A DNA stretch of 64,000 nt from Endomychus coccineus (GCA_958510875.1 OY294067.1:32600912-32664911); one strand, 5' to 3'; counted from the stretch's first letter, positions 47,660 through 58,884 are shown. The notes: generated by a model not told the origin, from the sequence alone. Program-made: numbers and translations.

Positions 47660-48920
47660 CTTCAGGACGTTGATAATGTAATGCCAACAAATCACCGTCA
47701 TCAGGTGAATGATGGTTCAATAAAATCTGTTCTGGGGCCATCGCTTCAAAACAAGCATACCGTCGTTGGCGCGGTAACCCATGTCTGGAGACCAGAACAG
47801 AATATGTTGAAGCCAGAAATATCTGCCATGGAAGAGGAGTATAATGCCAAAATGAGATCGAAGCTTATCGAATGCACGAATGGCTTCCTTTTGTTTTGAA
47901 CTGTTTTTGATGGAGCAATTGATAGAAATTTCACTTCCAGTTCATTCTTTCCCCTAAACAAAGGTGATGGTACAGCGGCTACTACACCACAAGAAAAAGC
48001 CCAAATTTTTGCTGGGATGCAAATTCCACTTCGGATCCACAAGGGAAGGTTCCTCCTAATATTGCTGCCATTGATAGCCATATACCTGAAATTGTCTTTC
48101 GTTAGCACACAATGTGGCGCATTCTGCTTGATCTCAATACCAAAAAGTCACACGGAATAATACCTGTCGTTCTCAAGAAATGAGCGCCTGAACACCAGAC
48201 AGCTCCAAAATCGTGAATGACCGACAATACGGCTTGCCTACGTAAGATATGCATGGCAGTAATCTATTGAAAAACATGGGGGATCTCTAGCTGTAGCATT
48301 GGATATCTCCAAAGCATTTGACCGAGTCTGGCATCAGAGCCTTCTTGAAAAAGTACGGCCTTATGGTTTGCCGCCTCAACTATGTCGCTTAATATCGAGT
48401 TTTCTCTCAGATAGATCACTCCATGTGGTGGTTGATGGAGTATCCTGCGACACAATTGCTATCAACGCTGGTGTTCCACAGGAACCTGTCTTGGCACCAA
48501 CTTTGTTTCTGCTCCATATAAACGATATGCTGGAAGTGGTCACCTGTTACGTCCACATAATTGCACATGATGGTACACTCCATACCTCTTTCTCATCTAG
48601 AGCCCCTATACCATCCGATGAAGCCAGAGGAGCCAGTCAGAGACAGGTCGACGCAATTAATGGCGATCTGGTGAAATGGGGATCTCATAGTAGAGTTTAA
48701 TGTAACCAAAACTCAAGCTTCCGTATTCTCCAGGAAGGCGGATCTCACAATCCATAATATGATGATGTCAGGTACAACTAGTCCTATGAAGTGTTCTAGG
48801 TTCATGTTCGGGATCACCACCAACTTCACCCTCTCATAGGATGATCATGTGAGGTACATTGCGAAAACTGCCTCACAGAAACTTGGTTTTCTATTCCGTG
48901 AGTTTGGTAGCCTTATTAGA
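47660..48920 (+). mobile_element. LINE fragment, second copy, with reverse transcriptase
   Basis: The pre-RT segment (NDGSIKSVLGPSL, LIECTNGF, NKGDGTAATTPQEKAQIF) matches the copy at 10446-11400. The RT follows: VALDISKAFDRVWHQSLLEK (motif A D), GLPPQLCRLISSFLSDRSLH, INAGVPQEPVLAPTLFLLHI (motif B, with G-to-E in PQG) and a damaged YADD box (HIIAHDGTLHTS). EFNVTKTQASVFSRKADL and DDHVRYIAKTASQKLGFLFR complete the C-terminal part. Multiple stops and frameshifts; inactive. A Jockey/CR1-type LINE by motif style, clade not proven. Confidence 0.85.
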
Positions 48921-49018
48921 ATAAATGTATTACAGTAGTCTTCTACGAGCAATGTATCTCTTTAATGTATTTAAAACATTGTTCGTGGTTGGGTCTCCTG
49001 CTAATTTGAAAGAAATTA

Positions 49019-49137
49019 CCCTGGTGGAAAAACAAACTATTTGGAAGAAAAATCCTTGAACTTAGGATTTTGAGTTTTACTATTTGTTCTAGGTTCAAAA
49101 AATATTTCTTCCAAATAGTATGTTCCACCAAGGGTTT
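49019..49137. repeat. Imperfect inverted repeat (hairpin), arms about 45 bp
   Basis: CTGGTGGAA...CTATTTGGAAGAAAAAT is mirrored by ATTTCTTCCAAATAG...TTCCACCAAG, with a central spacer of about 30 bp. Non-coding. Confidence 0.75.
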
Positions 49138-49256
49138 TGGGTTTCAATATTTGTTTTAAGTATTAGTGGATGAATGTTCATTCATCTCAAAATCTTTCTC
49201 CCCGTCTATTCCCATTTTTAATTAAAGTATAGGTTTATACCTGATCCTTCGTCTTC

Positions 49257-49321
49257 AGGTTAGGTTAGGTTAGGTTAGGTTAGGTTAGGTTAGGTTAGGT
49301 TAGGTTAGGTTAGGTTAGGTT
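49257..49321 (+). repeat. Telomere-type (TTAGG)n array, 13 perfect units
   Basis: 65 bp of uninterrupted TTAGG pentamers, the ancestral insect telomere repeat. It abuts a 5'-truncated non-LTR retroelement without intervening bases. Confidence 0.95.
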
Positions 49322-50824
49322 GTATCGTCACACTCGATATCAAAAACGCCTTCAACACAGCGTCTTGGCAGCAAATAATAGATAAACTGGACGAAATAGA
49401 TATAGACTCCGATATCAAGAGACTGATATGGAGTTATCTACAAAACAGGAGAATAATGAACGAATTCGAGGGGATTTCCGCGGAAAAAACCATAAACAGT
49501 GGAGTCCCACAAGGTTCAATTCTGGGTCCTACACTTTGGAATATCCAATACAACGGAGTTCTAGAGGTTGAACTACCCGAAGGAGTAACAACCGTCGGAT
49601 TTGCAGACGATCTTGCGGTAGTAGCAATTGCCAGAAACCATGAAGAACTGTTTGAAAAGATCAACGGAGCAATAAGAAACATAAATTATTGGCTCGAACA
49701 AAAAGGCTTAACATTGGCCGCGAGTAAAACAGAGGCGGTTCTAATAACTACCAAGAAGGCCAAACCAATGATATCGTTTAAGGTAAAAGAGGAAAATATC
49801 ACACCTCAAGAATCCATAAAATACCTAGGAGTTTGGCTTGATACCAAGCTAACATACAAAACCCACTTGAACTACGCAGTGGAGAAAACATCGAAGGTTG
49901 TGGCAGCATTGAACAATCTTATGCCAAATCTTGGGGGAACAACGAGCAGTAAGAGAAGACTGATTAATTCAGTGGCTATATCAACGGCCCTATACGCAGC
50001 CCCAATCTGGCATTCGGCCATAAGGTTTAAGAACATGAGGGATAAACTCAACTATCTTGGAAGGAGACTTAACCTAAGAACATGCAGCGCATATCGCACT
50101 ACATCTAGTGAAGCAGTCGAAGTACTGGCTGATACTCCACCACTACACCTAACTGCCCTAGAACGAAAAGAAACGAACGAAGGGACCTCTAAGATAGAGG
50201 CAAGACGTAACTTAATGATCAGGTGGCAGGACAGATGGAATTCTACCTTAAAAGCGTCACACACGAGGAACCTTATTCCAAATATGCAAACATGGACTAA
50301 CCGCAAACACGGACAGGTAAATTATTACTTGACTCAAGTTCTGACGGGGCACGGATGCTTCAAGATCATACAAGACGACAAATGCACATATTGTGGGGAA
50401 ATAGACACCCCACACCATACAATTATTGAATGTCCTAGATGGACAATAGAGAGACAAGGCATTAAAATATTCGAAAATAGCTCAATCAACTTAAGAACCA
50501 TAGTTATAAAAATGCTAGACGATAAGGAATCTTGAAATTTATACGAGAGCCTAATAAGGCAGATAATCAGGACAAGAGAAGAAGAAGAATAAGACGACGA
50601 ATTAAATCGGTCATAACACACAGTGTGAAAACATGAAGAAACACCCAACGAGACAACAATCCATATCCTGAAGTTATGCGAAAAGCGGTTCCGGGATATG
50701 GATGAAGAAAGGAGAGGTTTTAGCAGGTATGCTTATTCGTGAGTGAGTCCTGCACTACCGAATAGTGAGAGATATAAAGCTATCGGTGTGCATCAAGCAT
50801 TTCCTATCCATAGAAAAAAAAAAA
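49322..50824 (+). mobile_element. Telomere-associated non-LTR retroelement A (R1/TRAS/SART-like), 5'-truncated
   Basis: Inserted between TTAGG arrays: it follows (TTAGG)13 directly, and its poly(A) tail (about 50812-50824) runs directly into TTAGG repeats. It carries a reverse transcriptase reading frame and about 290 bp of 3' untranslated sequence shared with elements B and C (CCATATCCTGAAG, then CCTGCACTACCGAATAGTG). This matches the known habit of SART/TRAS-type elements, which target telomeric repeats. Confidence 0.8.
49324..50535 (+). CDS. Reverse transcriptase C-terminal part of an R1-clade-like element, open frame
   Basis: Open from the junction for about 404 codons. RT motif A VTLDIKNAFNTASW, motif B NSGVPQGSILGPTLWNIQYN, motif C VGFADDLAVV, then EQKGLTLAASKTEAV and KYLGVWLDTKLTYKTHL (RT thumb). 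The C-terminal knuckle is CTYCGEIDTPHHTIIECPRW (CCHC), after LTGHGCFKII, the order typical of R1/TRAS/SART proteins. The 5' endonuclease and gag-like ORF are lost by truncation. No stop interrupts the rest, so insertion is fairly recent. Confidence 0.85.
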   Translation: MVTLDIKNAFNTASWQQIIDKLDEIDIDSDIKRLIWSYLQNRRIMNEFEGISAEKTINSGVPQGSILGPTLWNIQYNGVLEVELPEGVTTVGFADDLAVVAIARNHEELFEKINGAIRNINYWLEQKGLTLAASKTEAVLITTKKAKPMISFKVKEENITPQESIKYLGVWLDTKLTYKTHLNYAVEKTSKVVAALNNLMPNLGGTTSSKRRLINSVAISTALYAAPIWHSAIRFKNMRDKLNYLGRRLNLRTCSAYRTTSSEAVEVLADTPPLHLTALERKETNEGTSKIEARRNLMIRWQDRWNSTLKASHTRNLIPNMQTWTNRKHGQVNYYLTQVLTGHGCFKIIQDDKCTYCGEIDTPHHTIIECPRWTIERQGIKIFENSSINLRTIVIKMLDDKES

Positions 50825-50850
50825 GGTTAGGTTAGGTTAAGTTAGGTTAA
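50825..50850 (+). repeat. Short degenerate TTAGG tract between elements A and B
   Basis: Five TTAGG units with one variant (TTAAG), directly after the poly(A) of element A. Confidence 0.85.
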
Positions 50851-51822
50851 AAGCAAAGCTTGGAAAGCAGGAGCCTCTTCTTTTGCGAGGAGCCTGAAAA
50901 CCGCAACCAGGCGCGTCCCCAGGTGGCGGATAGGGGAATGCTCATGGCCCTGTTGCCAGCAGGGTCAAGGGTAGGAGTAGACATGTTCCCGCGGACCAAC
51001 AGGCACCCAGACCCCGGATAGAATGTGGGACTCCCAGTCACATGTTCCTGACAAGAGGGTGACGCATAGATTGCGGTTGATACGGAGAACCATATGTTCC
51101 GGGAGAGTAAGTTATCCCATCATAGGTTACTTACTGAAACATACAGGAAATATCGACAAACGGATAAAGTACTGAAACACAGGTACCTTAATATTGGGAA
51201 AAACAATATTTTGGTACAAGACGAAACACCACAGGAAACATCCATAGCGTGATGGAGTACTGGAAACCCAGAAACCAGAACAACATGGTTAAAACATACG
51301 TACAGGAAATATCAACGAACCGATATAGTACTGATACATGGACACCCTAATATTGTGGAACAATATTATTGGGGGTATACACACAGGAAAGATCCATAAC
51401 GTGTTCGAGTACTGAAACTTAGAAACCGTAACATCGGTAAAATAACGAAACATATAGGAATTTAACCACAGAGGTTAAATCACTAAGACAAAATACCGTA
51501 AAATTGGGTATCAACCATATTACGGTATAAACATAACGTGAACATCAACGTATACTACGAATGTGGATATTTACGTTTAATCAACGTAAATATCACCAAT
51601 AAACATCAAAAGAAACTCAGTTCGATAACATCGACAAACAAAGAGAAAGACGCAGTCCATATCCTGAAGCAATGTGATAAACGGTCCCGGGATATGGATG
51701 AAGATATGAGAGGTTTTAGCAGGTATGCTCATTCGTGAGTGAGTCCTGCACTACCGAATAGTGAGAGATATAAAGCTATCGGTGTGCATCAAGCATTTCC
51801 TCTCCACAGAAAAAAAAAAGAA
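50851..51822 (+). mobile_element. Telomere-associated non-LTR element B, no coding region
   Basis: Has its own 5' region (GGAAAGCAGGAGCCTCTTCT...) of about 800 bp fused to the same 3' end as element A (from about 51656), then a poly(A) tail of ten (51811-51820) and TTAGG repeats. The ORFs are missing. It is about 950 bp long, a non-autonomous internally deleted form. Confidence 0.75.
51120..51540 (+). repeat. Hairpin-rich reiterated segment in element B
   Basis: Four imperfect copies of 'ACAGGAAAnATC...AGTACTGAAAC' alternate with short inverted pairs: GGTACC(TT)AATATTG with CAATATT(TT)GGTAC near 51182, CCTAATATTG with CAATATTATTGGG near 51346, and TACCGTAAAATTG with ATTACGGTA near 51491. The same series is at 52130-52530. 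Confidence 0.7.
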
Positions 51823-51860
51823 GGTTAGGTTAGGTTAGGTTAAGTTAGGTTAGGTTAAGT
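51823..51860 (+). repeat. TTAGG tract between elements B and C
   Basis: Seven TTAGG-type units, two of them TTAAG. Confidence 0.9.
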
Positions 51861-52807
51861 TCCTGGAAAGCAGGAGCCTCTTCTTTTGCGCGGAGCCTGA
51901 AAACCGCAACCAGGCGCGTCCCCAGGTGGCGGATAGGGGAATGCTCATGGCCCTGTTGCCAGCAGGGTCAAGGGTAGGAGTAGACATGCTCCCGCGGACC
52001 AACAGGCACCCAGACCCCGGATAGAATGTGGGACTCCCAGTCACATGTTCCTGACAAGAGGGTGACGGATAGATTGCGGCTGATACGGAGAACCATATGT
52101 TCCGGTAGAGTAAGTTATCCCATCATAGATAACTTACTGAAACACACAGGAAAGATCGACAAACAGATTGAGTACTGAAACACAGGTACCATAATATTGG
52201 GAAAAACAATATTTTGGTACAAAACGAGACACCACAGGAAACATCCATAGCGTGATGGAGTACTGGAAACCCGGAAACCAGAACAACATGGTCAAAACGA
52301 AACAGTCAGGAAATATCAACGAACCGATAGAGTACTGAGACTGAGGGTACCTTAATATTGTGGAAAAGCAATATTTCGGTACAGATACATACAGGAAAGA
52401 TCCATAACGTGTTCGAGTACTGGAACCCAGAAACCGTAACATCGGTAAAACACGAAACATAGAAATTCATCCACAGAGGATAAATCACTGAAACAAAATA
52501 CCGTAAAATTGGGCATCAACCATATTACGGTATAAACAAAACGTGAACAGCAACGTAAACAACGAAGGTAGATATTTACGTTTAATCGACGTGAATATCA
52601 CAAATAAACACCAAAAGAAACTCAGCTCGATATAAAATCGACAAACAAAGAGAAAGACGCAGTCCATATCCTGAAGCAATGTGATAAACGGTCCCGAGGT
52701 TTTAGCAGGTATGCTCTAACGAACTTGAGTGAGGCCTGCACTACCTACCAGTAGTGATAGATAAAAGCATTTCCTCTCAACAGAAAAAAAAAAAAAAAAA
52801 AAAAAAA
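51861..52807 (+). mobile_element. Telomere-associated non-LTR element C, no coding region
   Basis: A second copy of the element B type: the same 5' block (GGAAAGCAGGAGCCTCTTCT), the same hairpin series and the same 3' end (with a small deletion and changes around 52695-52760). It ends in a poly(A) of about 24 (52784-52807) and enters TTAGG repeats again. Head-to-tail with A and B. Confidence 0.75.
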
Positions 52808-52830
52808 GTTAGGTTAAGTTAGGTTAGGTT
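52808..52830 (+). repeat. TTAGG tract after element C
   Basis: Four units, one TTAAG, followed by AAAAGCAAAG, the same decamer that follows the tract at 50825. Confidence 0.85.
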
Positions 52831-52856
52831 AAAAGCAAAGGGGGTACAATAAAGAG

Positions 52857-53260
52857 TGTTAAGATTAGTGCGAATACAATATTTGCATTCTATATCAACA
52901 ACGTTAGGTTAGGTAAGGTTAGAAACAAAGGGTTTACCTAGGCAGCAGGTACTGCATGCTAATTATCTGACCTGGGACTCCCGGGACTGTATTTACAATA
53001 ATCAATCATTATTGTTATTATGACTTAAGATGTTAAGATTACCGAGATTACAATATTTGCATTCTATATCAACAAAGTTAGGTTAGGTTGGTCAGAAACA
53101 AAGGGGGTTCAATAAACAATCATTATTGGTTATTGTACCAATACTTGCGTTCAGAAGAGCGGTTGGCCTAGGCAGCAGGTACTACATGCTGACAACCAGG
53201 TACATACCTGGAACTCGTTTACGTAGGCAAAACGTCCGAGACTGAATTTACCTACATAGA
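52857..53260 (+). repeat. Subtelomere-like satellite, two imperfect copies
   Basis: TGTTAAGATTA, then TACAATATTTGCATTCTATA, TCAACAA(C/A)GTTAGGTTAGG, AGAAACAAAGGG and CCTAGGCAGCAGGTACT occur in this order from 52857 and again from 53031. Each unit embeds a TTAGG dimer, linking it to the neighbouring telomere-type arrays. Confidence 0.75.
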
Positions 53261-54107
53261 AAAGCAATTAATAGATGCCGGACTCAATTTACGTCCACCC
53301 AAGGAAATAACTAACATCGGGATTATGTTATGTAATTTTTATTATCGTTAATAAAATAAACAAATGTTAACGAACATGTACGTAAAGAATATAAACATTC
53401 TACATATATAAAATGTAGTTTATCTTTCAAACATTAAAATTTCGAATGTTAATAGAATACATTCTTTTTATTTTCGGGTTTCATCGTCTCGAAAAAATCT
53501 GAAAATGTTGCGGAGTTTACAGATGAGTCAACGACCCGGATATTTATGTTCTATTTACGATTAGATCTGAAAATCGAGGTTAAGTGATTTTTAAATTCAA
53601 GTCGAGTTGAGGTTGATTATTTCACCACACGTGGATGATTAAGTGTCTGGGCTTTAATGTACACAGTTGGATTTAATGCATATATACAGATTTCAATGTT
53701 TTATTATTGAGTTGTTTACTCGTATTAATTCCTATATGTGTGTAGTTTTATTGCCTGTCTACGGTTTCACAGTTCACATCTATGCTTCAGACATATCACT
53801 GAATAACTACTTATTAGTTATGTATGTCTTATTAATGTTCTGAACGATAATTTGTGCTTTCCTTGATTTTGATTCAGGAGAAAAGGATTTTATCTTCGCA
53901 TTCTTCAAGGTTAATAGGATTGAAGCAATCCTATGTTTGCACAATATATTTGGTTCTGACATTTTGATGGAACAAGATTCGCGATTCAACACTTAGAATC
54001 AATGAATCATTTTGCATATAATCGGGAATATTTATGGATAGTCCGGGTGAGATGACCCATCATTCAAAGTATTATGGCATAAGTGAAAAATTCATATTTT
54101 AACAAAA
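53261..54107. other. AT-rich sequence, nothing recognised
   Basis: No gene or repeat ends identified. Confidence 0.45.
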
Positions 54108-56715
54108 GAGTCATTCCACGTCAGAACAGCAACGCTCAATGGGTCAACATCTCCGATTTCGTTCAAATTTTGGGGATAGGTTCTCATTACCGAAAAAATA
54201 ATATCCTGAAAATTTCAGGTCGATAGGAAATAAAATTTTGGATATATCGGCCAATAAAGAAATTTGGACAATTTTAACGTAAAAAAATTCAAAATCAAAT
54301 TTCTTCGGTAAAAATGAACTTTTAGGACCAAAAAATATTCGGAAAAGTCCCTATTGATAGGAAATTTTCCCAGGAATCCGATTAAATCGGAATATCTGGC
54401 GTATTTAGCTGACGCATGCGCAAAAAATTTCGAAAAACTCAAAAATGTCACTTTTTCTTTAAAAATTCATAACTCAGCTGCTGCCACTTCCATTTTTTCA
54501 AAATTTTCAGGGAAGGTAGCTGAAACCATGTACTTTCATGTAAAATATGCGGATCCATGCTCTTCATATGAAAATTTTCGTCAAATACGGAAATTCGATA
54601 TTTTTAATTTTTTTCGTTATATTTTGGTGCGATGAGCATTGTAGAATTCAACCATAATTCAATAGAATTATAAAAACAGGTTGATGAAATTTGAAATTAA
54701 TTTTATTTAAATAATTCAATTTAGCAGAACTTGAAAAAAATATTGAAATCCAAAAAAGTTGCAATCACAGGTCTATAGATTTGATGTTTTTAAACTTTTC
54801 TAAATAATTTTCATATTTCTTTATTCTGTTTAATTTCCTACGGGAAAATTTATTCAACAATGTTGTGTGATATTATGAATACCTACATTTAAAAATTCAA
54901 TATCAATTTTTGTAAATAATCAAATGAGCCTTTTTTAAATTAACAATATCCTAATGCAAGTGAGAAACAGTTGTGAGAGTAGTAATACCCAACTTAAGTA
55001 CAGTAAAATATAATAATCATATTGGTCACATAATTTATTTTTTGAAAAACTGTTCAAATTTACTTTTTGTTTGTCAATCAAGAACGGTTCTATTGATTTC
55101 ATATCATTTTTACAAAAATCATACAAATCTCTTGCTGTGAGGATTTGATTCGTCTTCGGAAGTCGCAAGCTTTCTCTTGCTGCTTGTCTTTTTAAACTGC
55201 CACCAATACCATCACAAGCAGATTTACCATATGCGATGTGGCAAAAAAGTTCCAAATTCCTGTCAGACCATGTTTTTTTTACTAGTTAGGCACATCCATC
55301 CGTGAAATATTCAAGTTGAGTAATTTTTGGAAAATGATTTTTGATGTAATCAATCACGTATTTACTAAAAGTTTGCACAATTGCATTGTCATTCTTCAAA
55401 TCTTCTGTGAGAAAACAAAGAGATTTATATTTTCCATGGATATTCTTGAAAATGGATTATAAACGAAAATGTATATGGTGTCATCAATTATATTATTTAA
55501 TATAAAAATTTTGGATTTTAATCCACATTTGATATACAAGAAAGTGATATACTTACAATAATTTCAAAGAAATTAATTATTATACCTTCGTTTCTTTTAC
55601 GTTATTCTGATGAATGAGAAATTAATTACTTCTTGGATATGTAAATTTTTGTTTGATGAATCAGAAGATTTACATGGTTACTTATTTCAAGTCCAAGCGC
55701 ATGCACAGAACGGAGTCTCCAATGCTCTTCGTACCAAAATATAACGAAAAAAAAAAAAATCAAATTTCCGTATTTTCGGTCTTTTGACGAAAATTTTCAT
55801 ATGAAGAGCATGGATACTTAAGTTGGGTATTACTACTCTCACAACTGCTTCTCACTTGCATTAGGATATTGTTAATTTAAAAAAGGCTCATTTGATTATT
55901 TACAAAAATTGATATTGAATTTTTAAATGTAGGTATTCATAATATCACACAACATTGTTGAATAAATTTTCCTGTGGGAAATTAAACCGAATAAAAAAAT
56001 ATGAAAATTATTTAGAAAAGTTTAAAAACATCTAATCTATAGACCTGTGATTGCAACTTTTTGGATTTCAATATTTTTTTCGCGTTCTGCTAAATTGAAT
56101 TATTTAAATAAGATTAATTCCAGATTTTATTAACCTATTTTTTTAATTCTATTGAATTATGGTTGAATTCTACAATGCTCATCGTAGCAAAATATAACGA
56201 AAAAAATAAAAAATATCAAATTTCCGTATTCTCGGTCTTTTGACGAAAATTTTCATATGAAGAGCATGAATCCGCATATTTTACATGAAAGTACATGGCT
56301 TCAGCTACCTTCCCTGAAAATTTAAAAAAAATTGAAGTGGCAGCAGCTGAGTTATGCATTTTTAAAGAAAAAGTGACATTTTTGAGTTTTTCGAGTTTTT
56401 TGCGCATGTGTCAGCTAAATACGCTAGATATTGTGATTTAATCGGATTCCTGGGAAAATTTCCTATCAATTTGGACGTTTCCAAATATTTTTTGGCCCTA
56501 AAAGTTCATTTTTACCGAAGAAATTTGATTTTGAATTTTTTGACATTAAAATTGGCTAAATTGTTTTATTGGCCGATATATCCAAAATTTTATTTCCTAT
56601 CGACCTGAAATTTTCAGGATCCTATTTTTTCGGTAATGAGAACCTATCCCCAAAATTTGAACAAAATCGGAGATGTTGACCCATTGAGCGTTGCTGTTCT
56701 GACGTGGAATGACTC
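54108..56715. mobile_element. DNA transposon with about 900-bp terminal inverted repeats
   Basis: The left arm 54108-54999 and right arm 55815-56715 are inverted copies starting GAGTCATTCCACGTCAGAAC, with AAAA on both outer sides as a possible TSD. Landmarks are CAACGCTCAATGGGTCAACA, GACCTGAAATTTTCAGGAT (in the right arm) and CATATGAAGAGCATG. Roughly 100 bp of the arm is also duplicated at 55717-55813. The centre encodes a decayed protein on the minus strand. Superfamily not determined. Confidence 0.85.
55010..55460 (-). pseudogene. Transposon-encoded protein fragment with GKSACDGIGG motif
   Basis: Minus-strand frames read GKYKSLCFLTEDLKNDNAIV, QTFSKYVIDYIKNHFPKITQ and LEYFTDGCA, then a stop. 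They continue WSDRNLELFCHIAYGKSACD, GIGGSLKRQAARESLRLPKT and NQILTARDLYDFC. I have seen the 'SDG.A' plus 'GKSACDGIGG..KR.AAR.SL' order in many arthropod proteins of repeat origin; the acidic FTDG may be part of a catalytic core. The superfamily is not one I can name with confidence. Inactive through a stop and truncation. Confidence 0.6.
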
Positions 56716-57677
56716 AAAAATCATAACATAATTATTTCTCTTTCAGAGCTAAGAGTTTTCCGCAACCTTCATGGATCCACTTCAGTTAACACATTTGACC
56801 TCACTCTGGACTTACGGATTGGAGTGAAGGAAACTTTGTTTCAAAAATTGAAGAAATATTGCCTCCGCAAGTGTAAATACACAGTTTTTCATTCATCTTA
56901 GATTCGATATGTGACGGCGTAGAAGCGTATTATCGACTTAATACCCAGATGGAATTTTTTATCTGATTACCACAGTCTGAGTTGGATGTAATTCTTTCAT
57001 GGATTGAATCCGGCTGGTTTCGCATGAGACGTTAAGAATATAGCTAGTTAGAAGTATAGATAGTTTTAAAGGAATCAAATCATCAAAGCTGAGACTATAG
57101 ATAGCGGCACAGTATCTCTCGGAATGAAATGAAGGTGCAGTATAGTATACTTCATATTATACCGTTGACCTTTACTGCAATAAACTAGCTGATTAAACTC
57201 CATTGTGTTGGCCCCAACATCTTCAAACCTCATGAAATGGGTGCAGGGTCGGCTTGAAAATATACCTACATATTGATTTATCTTTATTTTGAATTAAAGG
57301 GCATTTTACACTAGACGAAAATAATGAGCAATTGAATTATTATCACTTAAGATATAATAAGTACAATAAAATTAATATAGATACACGGAAAAGTTTCACT
57401 ATAATCAATTTGAACAACTTAATTCTATTTTATATCGAATTTAGTTTTGTGTCACTATCACTATTATCTTCATCTAAGCCTAAACTTAATATTAAGGCAA
57501 AGTGAGACTCACTGATGAGCCTAATGAGAAGGGCGAAACAGCTGTCTGAGACTATAGGACGTGTTGTCACTGTTCAACCTGGTGAACCGAAAACTTTGTC
57601 TGTTGACTTTGTAACACACGAATTGTGTTAGTAATTCACTATGCATTAATATTAAGGGTTGAACATTAGTAATCATT
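56716..57677. other. Unassigned sequence
   Basis: No recognisable coding motif or repeat ends. Confidence 0.4.
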
Positions 57678-58154
57678 AGGGCGCGGATCTTATGCACCAT
57701 GCATATATATGCAAACTTTGCAAAAATTGGTAGAATTGTAACTTTTTGCATATTTTAACCGAAATTGCATATTATATCATATATTTCATATATTCTTGCA
57801 TTTCTCTAAGTTCATATACCTATATGATATATACACTTGTTCGATTACACCATTCACAAATTCTCAGAAAGGTCTAGGAATGGGTCGGCAAGTACCGATT
57901 TAGGACTAGCATATTCTTCGAAGGGGAGATTGGGAAAATCCCAGTGTAGGTTACAATCGTGTTGACAACTTTTGGAAGGCATTGAAAAGAGCGGGCAGAG
58001 TCTGTTTAGTGAACATTTATGCCAAGCTTTAGTTTCTGCTAATATACTACTAAAAAAAATAACGTACAGTTTAAATCATTTAAGCAAAACTATTGCAATT
58101 TCAATACCCGATGAACAAATAAATTAACTGTAACACGTTTCGTCCAAGATTAAT
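57678..58154. other. Possible left end of a hAT-like element
   Basis: GGGCGCGGATCTTATGCA at about 57680 resembles hAT-type ends, and several TGCATAT-type motifs follow. No partner end was located. The coding fragment at 58155 could belong to this element. Confidence 0.3.
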
Positions 58155-58435
58155 TATCTAAAAAATTTTTAATTTTTGTATCAGATGCAGCACCTTATAC
58201 TTTGGAAGTTGGACAAAATATGAAAATTTTCATCAAAATTTAACGTGTTTAGTACATGGTCTTAACAGAGTAGCGGAAACTATAAGAAACGAATTTCCTC
58301 TAGTTAAAGAATTACTTTCAAATGTTAAAAGAGTATTCATCAAGGCACCTTTGAGGGTGCAATTTTTTAAGATCAAAGTTACCAGGAATTCCTTTACCAC
58401 CACAACCAATTATCACCAGGTGAGGGACGGAATAA
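58155..58435 (+). pseudogene. hAT-like transposase fragment
   Basis: Across two frameshifts it reads KFLIFVSDAAPYTLEVGQNM, HQNLTCLVHGLNRVAETIRN, EFPLVKELLSNVKRVFIKAP, LRVQFFK and KLPGIPLPPQPIITR. This order (SDAAPY, CLxHGLNRVAE, IKAPLR.QFFK, PPQPIITRW) is characteristic of a hAT-related transposase family in arthropods. It is cut off after IITR, followed by a stop. Confidence 0.7.
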
Positions 58436-58447
58436 TTTTGATTTTTA

Positions 58448-58884
58448 AGCTATTGCATATAGCTTTTATCGCGGGCTTTGAGCGCGGCGACCGAATCAAG
58501 AAATTCCGTTACAAAAAATAATGTAAGATCTAAACACCTAACATGTGTCAAATTAATTAATTAATTTGAAGTTTCTAAAAGTGAGAAATTTCGCTATTTT
58601 ATACGAATGCTATAACACTCTAGCGCTTTAGACTCCGGGATTTTCACGTGGCCTATCGAAATTAGAAGGTTCAAAAACATAATTGCATGAACTCCAGACA
58701 TCAATCATTTTGACATATGCCTCTAAGAGCTCGCTACGCGTCAGTTAGAGTTTATACGTTAGACGCGCGTAGCAGAGACCTGAGAGTACCTGTTTCTATT
58801 AAGCTATTGCATATATTGCATATAGCTTTTATCGCGGGCTTTGAGCGCGGCGACCGAATCAAGAAATTCCGTAACGAAAAATAA
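58448..58884 (+). repeat. Direct repeat of about 75 bp flanking a 275-bp insert
   Basis: AAGCTATTGCATATAGCTTT, CGGGCTTTGAGCGCGGCGAC and CGAATCAAGAAATTCCGT occur at 58450-58520 and again at about 58802-58880. The segment between contains a hairpin-like pair GCTACGCGTC...GACGCGCGTAGC near 58733-58775. The second copy runs straight into the Helentron frame. Confidence 0.8.

Noticed and set aside
49257..53260. The window as a true chromosome end
   Set aside because: More than 10 kb of other repeats continues beyond the TTAGG-containing region on the right and 49 kb on the left, so a terminal position cannot be claimed.
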